DNA from: DSFT01 sp032249175
GTDB lineage: Bacteria; Hydrothermota; Hydrothermia; LBFQ01; DSFT01
NCBI GenBank assembly: GCA_032249175.1
Contig: JAVVGK010000100.1
Span: forward strand, 1-6,284
Direction: 5' to 3'
Length of the DNA stretch: 6,284 bases
Part shown: positions 4,889 through 6,284 of the stretch, piece by piece
Numbering within the stretch: the stretch's first letter is position 1
How the letters are laid out: the number at the start of each line of letters is the position of its first letter
Notes under the pieces: model-generated
What the model was told of the DNA's origin: nothing
What the model saw: the letters and a program-made list of their open reading frames with translations, nothing else
Databases searched by the model: none
Made by a program: the position numbers and the translations under genes

Positions 4889-5740
4889 ATGAATGTTGAT
4901 ATTTTAACTTCATTTTTAGCTGGTTTTTTATCATTTCTTTCTCCTTGCGTTTTTCCTCTAATTCCTGCTTACATTTCGTACATTTCAGGAGTTTCAATTA
5001 AGGATTTATCTAATTCAAAAATTTCAATAAATACAATTTTTAATCTTTTATCATTTATTTTTGGTTTTTCACTAATTTTTATTCTTTTTGGTGCAAGTGC
5101 CACATTTATAGGTCAGTTATTATCTCAAAATAAAATTATTATTTCAAAGTTTGCGAGTATTATAGTTATTATATTTGGTTTAAATTTCATAGGTATTTTT
5201 AGGATTAAGAAAAATTTTCAATTTAATAAATTTATTAAGTTTTTGAGCCTTATTTTTCTTATCCTAATTGTCATTTTTTTGTTTTTTCTGTTCAAAAATT
5301 GGCTATTTTTATTAATTTCAATAGTTCTAATTGTTATTTTTAATTTTTTCAATCTAATTAACTTTGATTTTTTGAATTATGAAAAAAAATTTAATTATGA
5401 AGTTAGGAAAGAAAGCTTATTGTCTTCATTTATTTTGGGAAGTTCATTTGCTTTTGGCTGGACACCTTGTATAGGACCAATTTTAGCAAGCATCTTAACA
5501 CTTGCTGCTGTTCAAGAAACAGTTCTTCAAGGAATAATTTTACTAACTTTTTATTCTCTTGGTCTTGCTATTCCCTTTTTTGTTTCAGGTATATTAATTG
5601 ACCTTTTATTAAAGAACATTAAGAATTTTAGAAAATTTTTTGGAATTATTGAATTTTTAAGTGGCTTACTATTAATTTTAATAGGAATTCTGATTTATAA
5701 TAATGCTTTCACAATAATAGCAAGCTTATTTTCAAAGTAG
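4889..5740 (+). CDS. ccdA: CcdA-family cytochrome c biogenesis / thiol-reductant membrane protein with extra hydrophobic hairpin
   Basis: CcdA (DsbD beta-domain family) carries reducing equivalents from cytoplasmic thioredoxin across the membrane to extracytoplasmic thiol proteins, for example for cytochrome c maturation. The two redox cysteines are present: Cys20 in LSPCVFPLIPAY and Cys194 in FGWTPCIGPIL. Membrane segments lie near 6-33, 51-76, 84-104, 177-208, 212-240 and 254-280, the six expected. Between the third and fourth, where the family usually has a loop of about 20 residues, two further hydrophobic stretches (about 115-135 and 137-157) joined by KNW are present, bringing the length to 283 residues against roughly 220-250. 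The frame is intact. No other cytochrome c maturation gene is nearby, so the electron acceptor is unknown. The start at ATG 4889 puts TM1 at its usual distance. Confidence 0.9.
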   Translation: MNVDILTSFLAGFLSFLSPCVFPLIPAYISYISGVSIKDLSNSKISINTIFNLLSFIFGFSLIFILFGASATFIGQLLSQNKIIISKFASIIVIIFGLNFIGIFRIKKNFQFNKFIKFLSLIFLILIVIFLFFLFKNWLFLLISIVLIVIFNFFNLINFDFLNYEKKFNYEVRKESLLSSFILGSSFAFGWTPCIGPILASILTLAAVQETVLQGIILLTFYSLGLAIPFFVSGILIDLLLKNIKNFRKFFGIIEFLSGLLLILIGILIYNNAFTIIASLFSK

Positions 5741-5772
5741 TTCTGAGTTTTTTAGACTCTGTAAATGCCAAA

Positions 5773-5942
5773 TGCTTCGTCCAATGAATAGTGTTAAATA
5801 ATTGACTATCAATAACTTTTGAAAATTTTAGGAAACTATAGATTTTATTGGGGGTTCATTTAGGAGGCGAAGTAGGGTGGGTGAAAAAATATAGAAAAAT
5901 AAATAATAGAAATAAATAATTTTAGAATTATTGGACAGGGCA
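5773..5942 (+). mobile_element. MITE-like element, copy C (170 bp, solitary)
   Basis: The left end TGCTTCGTCCAATGA (5773-5787) and right end TTATTGGACAGGGCA (5928-5942) are imperfect inverted repeats, about 11 of 15. Order and content follow copy B: GAATAGTGTTAA, TCAATAACTT, GAAAATTTTAGGAAA, a G5 run (5850-5854), GGAGGCGAAGT, GGGTGGGTG, an A-rich tract and TTTTAGAATTATTGGACA. Unlike the array copies it has no ATCTTATAA and no obvious flanking direct repeat (AATGCCAAA on the left, ACTAATTTG on the right), so it is probably older or lies at a rearranged site. It fills most of the 231-bp gap between ccdA and the next gene, 29 bp before that start. Confidence 0.75.
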
Positions 5943-5971
5943 ACTAATTTGTAGTTTAAACTTTTAAAACT

Positions 5972-6284
5972 ATGGAAAAAGAGTACATTATAAAAGAGTT
6001 TGAAGATTTATTAAATTTGTTAAGAGAAAGACCTGACTATCTTGAAAAGTTAAGAATGTTAATTTTAACTAAGGAGTTATTAGAATTGCCAGTGAAGTTT
6101 GAAGAATTTAGAAGAGAGGTAAATCAAAGATTTGACGAAGTAGATAAAAAATTTGAAGAAGTTGATAAAAGACTTGAAAAGTTAGAAAAAGGACAAGAGG
6201 AAATAAAAGAAAGACAAGATAAAATGGAAGAAATTCTAAAAAGGCATGAAATAAGCATACAAGAACTAAAAGGGTGGCAATTAG
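5972..6284 (+). CDS. Coiled-coil protein of unknown function, C-terminus outside window
   Basis: An open frame of 104 residues starts at ATG 5972 (an in-frame TAA lies at 5957) and is still open at the window edge. Residues 1-40 are a charged, leucine-rich helical segment. Residues 54-102 form clear heptads, starting with the near-repeat FDEVDKK/FEEVDKR (54-67) and then LEKLEKG, QEEIKER and so on: a strong coiled coil rich in Glu and Lys. The end reads ELKGWQL. Similar thermophile and archaeal proteins with a coiled coil before a C-terminal domain (DUF3782-like, some with a PD-(D/E)XK nuclease fold) come to mind, but that domain would lie outside the window and the link is only an impression. 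There is no Shine-Dalgarno sequence; TAAACT (5957-5962) ends 9 nt before the ATG, consistent with a short leader. Confidence 0.8.
   Translation, partial: MEKEYIIKEFEDLLNLLRERPDYLEKLRMLILTKELLELPVKFEEFRREVNQRFDEVDKKFEEVDKRLEKLEKGQEEIKERQDKMEEILKRHEISIQELKGWQL

Noticed and set aside
5741..5762. Hairpin-like GAGT/ACTC sequence after ccdA as a terminator
   Set aside because: The stem is only four clean pairs with one flanking mismatch, and no T-run follows it. This is too weak to call an intrinsic terminator.

Overview
The window is AT-rich bacterial DNA with recognisable housekeeping genes. Protein-coding parts are roughly 30% G+C, but the two tRNA genes are about 60-65% G+C by hand count. That gap, together with a PdxS/SpeD/MtaD/CcdA set resembling those of deep-branching thermophiles, suggests a thermophilic low-GC bacterium. 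Aquificota, Thermotogota, Caldisericota or Thermodesulfobium-like lineages are all possible; I cannot choose between them from the sequence.

Layout. Positions 1-381 hold a head-to-tail array of short repeat elements with imperfect terminal inverted repeats, separated and bordered by one 9-bp sequence (ATCTTATAA). Next comes a plus-strand operon: pdxS (408-1292), speD (1306-1722) and hisC (1722-2756). tRNA-Thr(TGT) (2771-2843) and tRNA-Tyr(GTA) (2847-2931) follow. rdgB begins only 3 nt after tRNA-Tyr, apparently at a CTG codon (2935-3528). mtaD lies on the minus strand (4806 down to 3496), and its 3' end overlaps the end of rdgB by 33 bp. Across an 82-bp divergent gap lies ccdA (4889-5740), whose protein carries an unusual extra hydrophobic hairpin. 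A solitary third copy of the repeat element (5773-5942) then sits just upstream of a coiled-coil gene (5972 to the window edge) that runs out of the window.

How the genes fit together. PdxS makes pyridoxal 5'-phosphate (PLP), the cofactor HisC uses. SpeD makes decarboxylated AdoMet for polyamine synthesis, which releases methylthioadenosine; MtaD deaminates that compound and S-adenosylhomocysteine. RdgB removes deaminated purine triphosphates. The links through PLP and AdoMet are plausible, but co-regulation is not shown.

The most interesting signals are not protein families. (1) The repeat element is a MITE-like family with an unusual tandem arrangement. (2) An identical 13-mer, CTTTAAAATTTTC, occurs just before pdxS, tRNA-Thr and ccdA, with a near-copy before mtaD. 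It looks like a -10-centred promoter, and the protein genes behind it lack Shine-Dalgarno sequences, which suggests leaderless or short-leader mRNAs; the internal operon genes do have Shine-Dalgarno sequences. (3) The rdgB mRNA may get its 5' end from tRNA-Tyr 3' processing and start at CUG. (4) CcdA appears to have two extra membrane segments. I see no phage, CRISPR, defence or full insertion-sequence genes.
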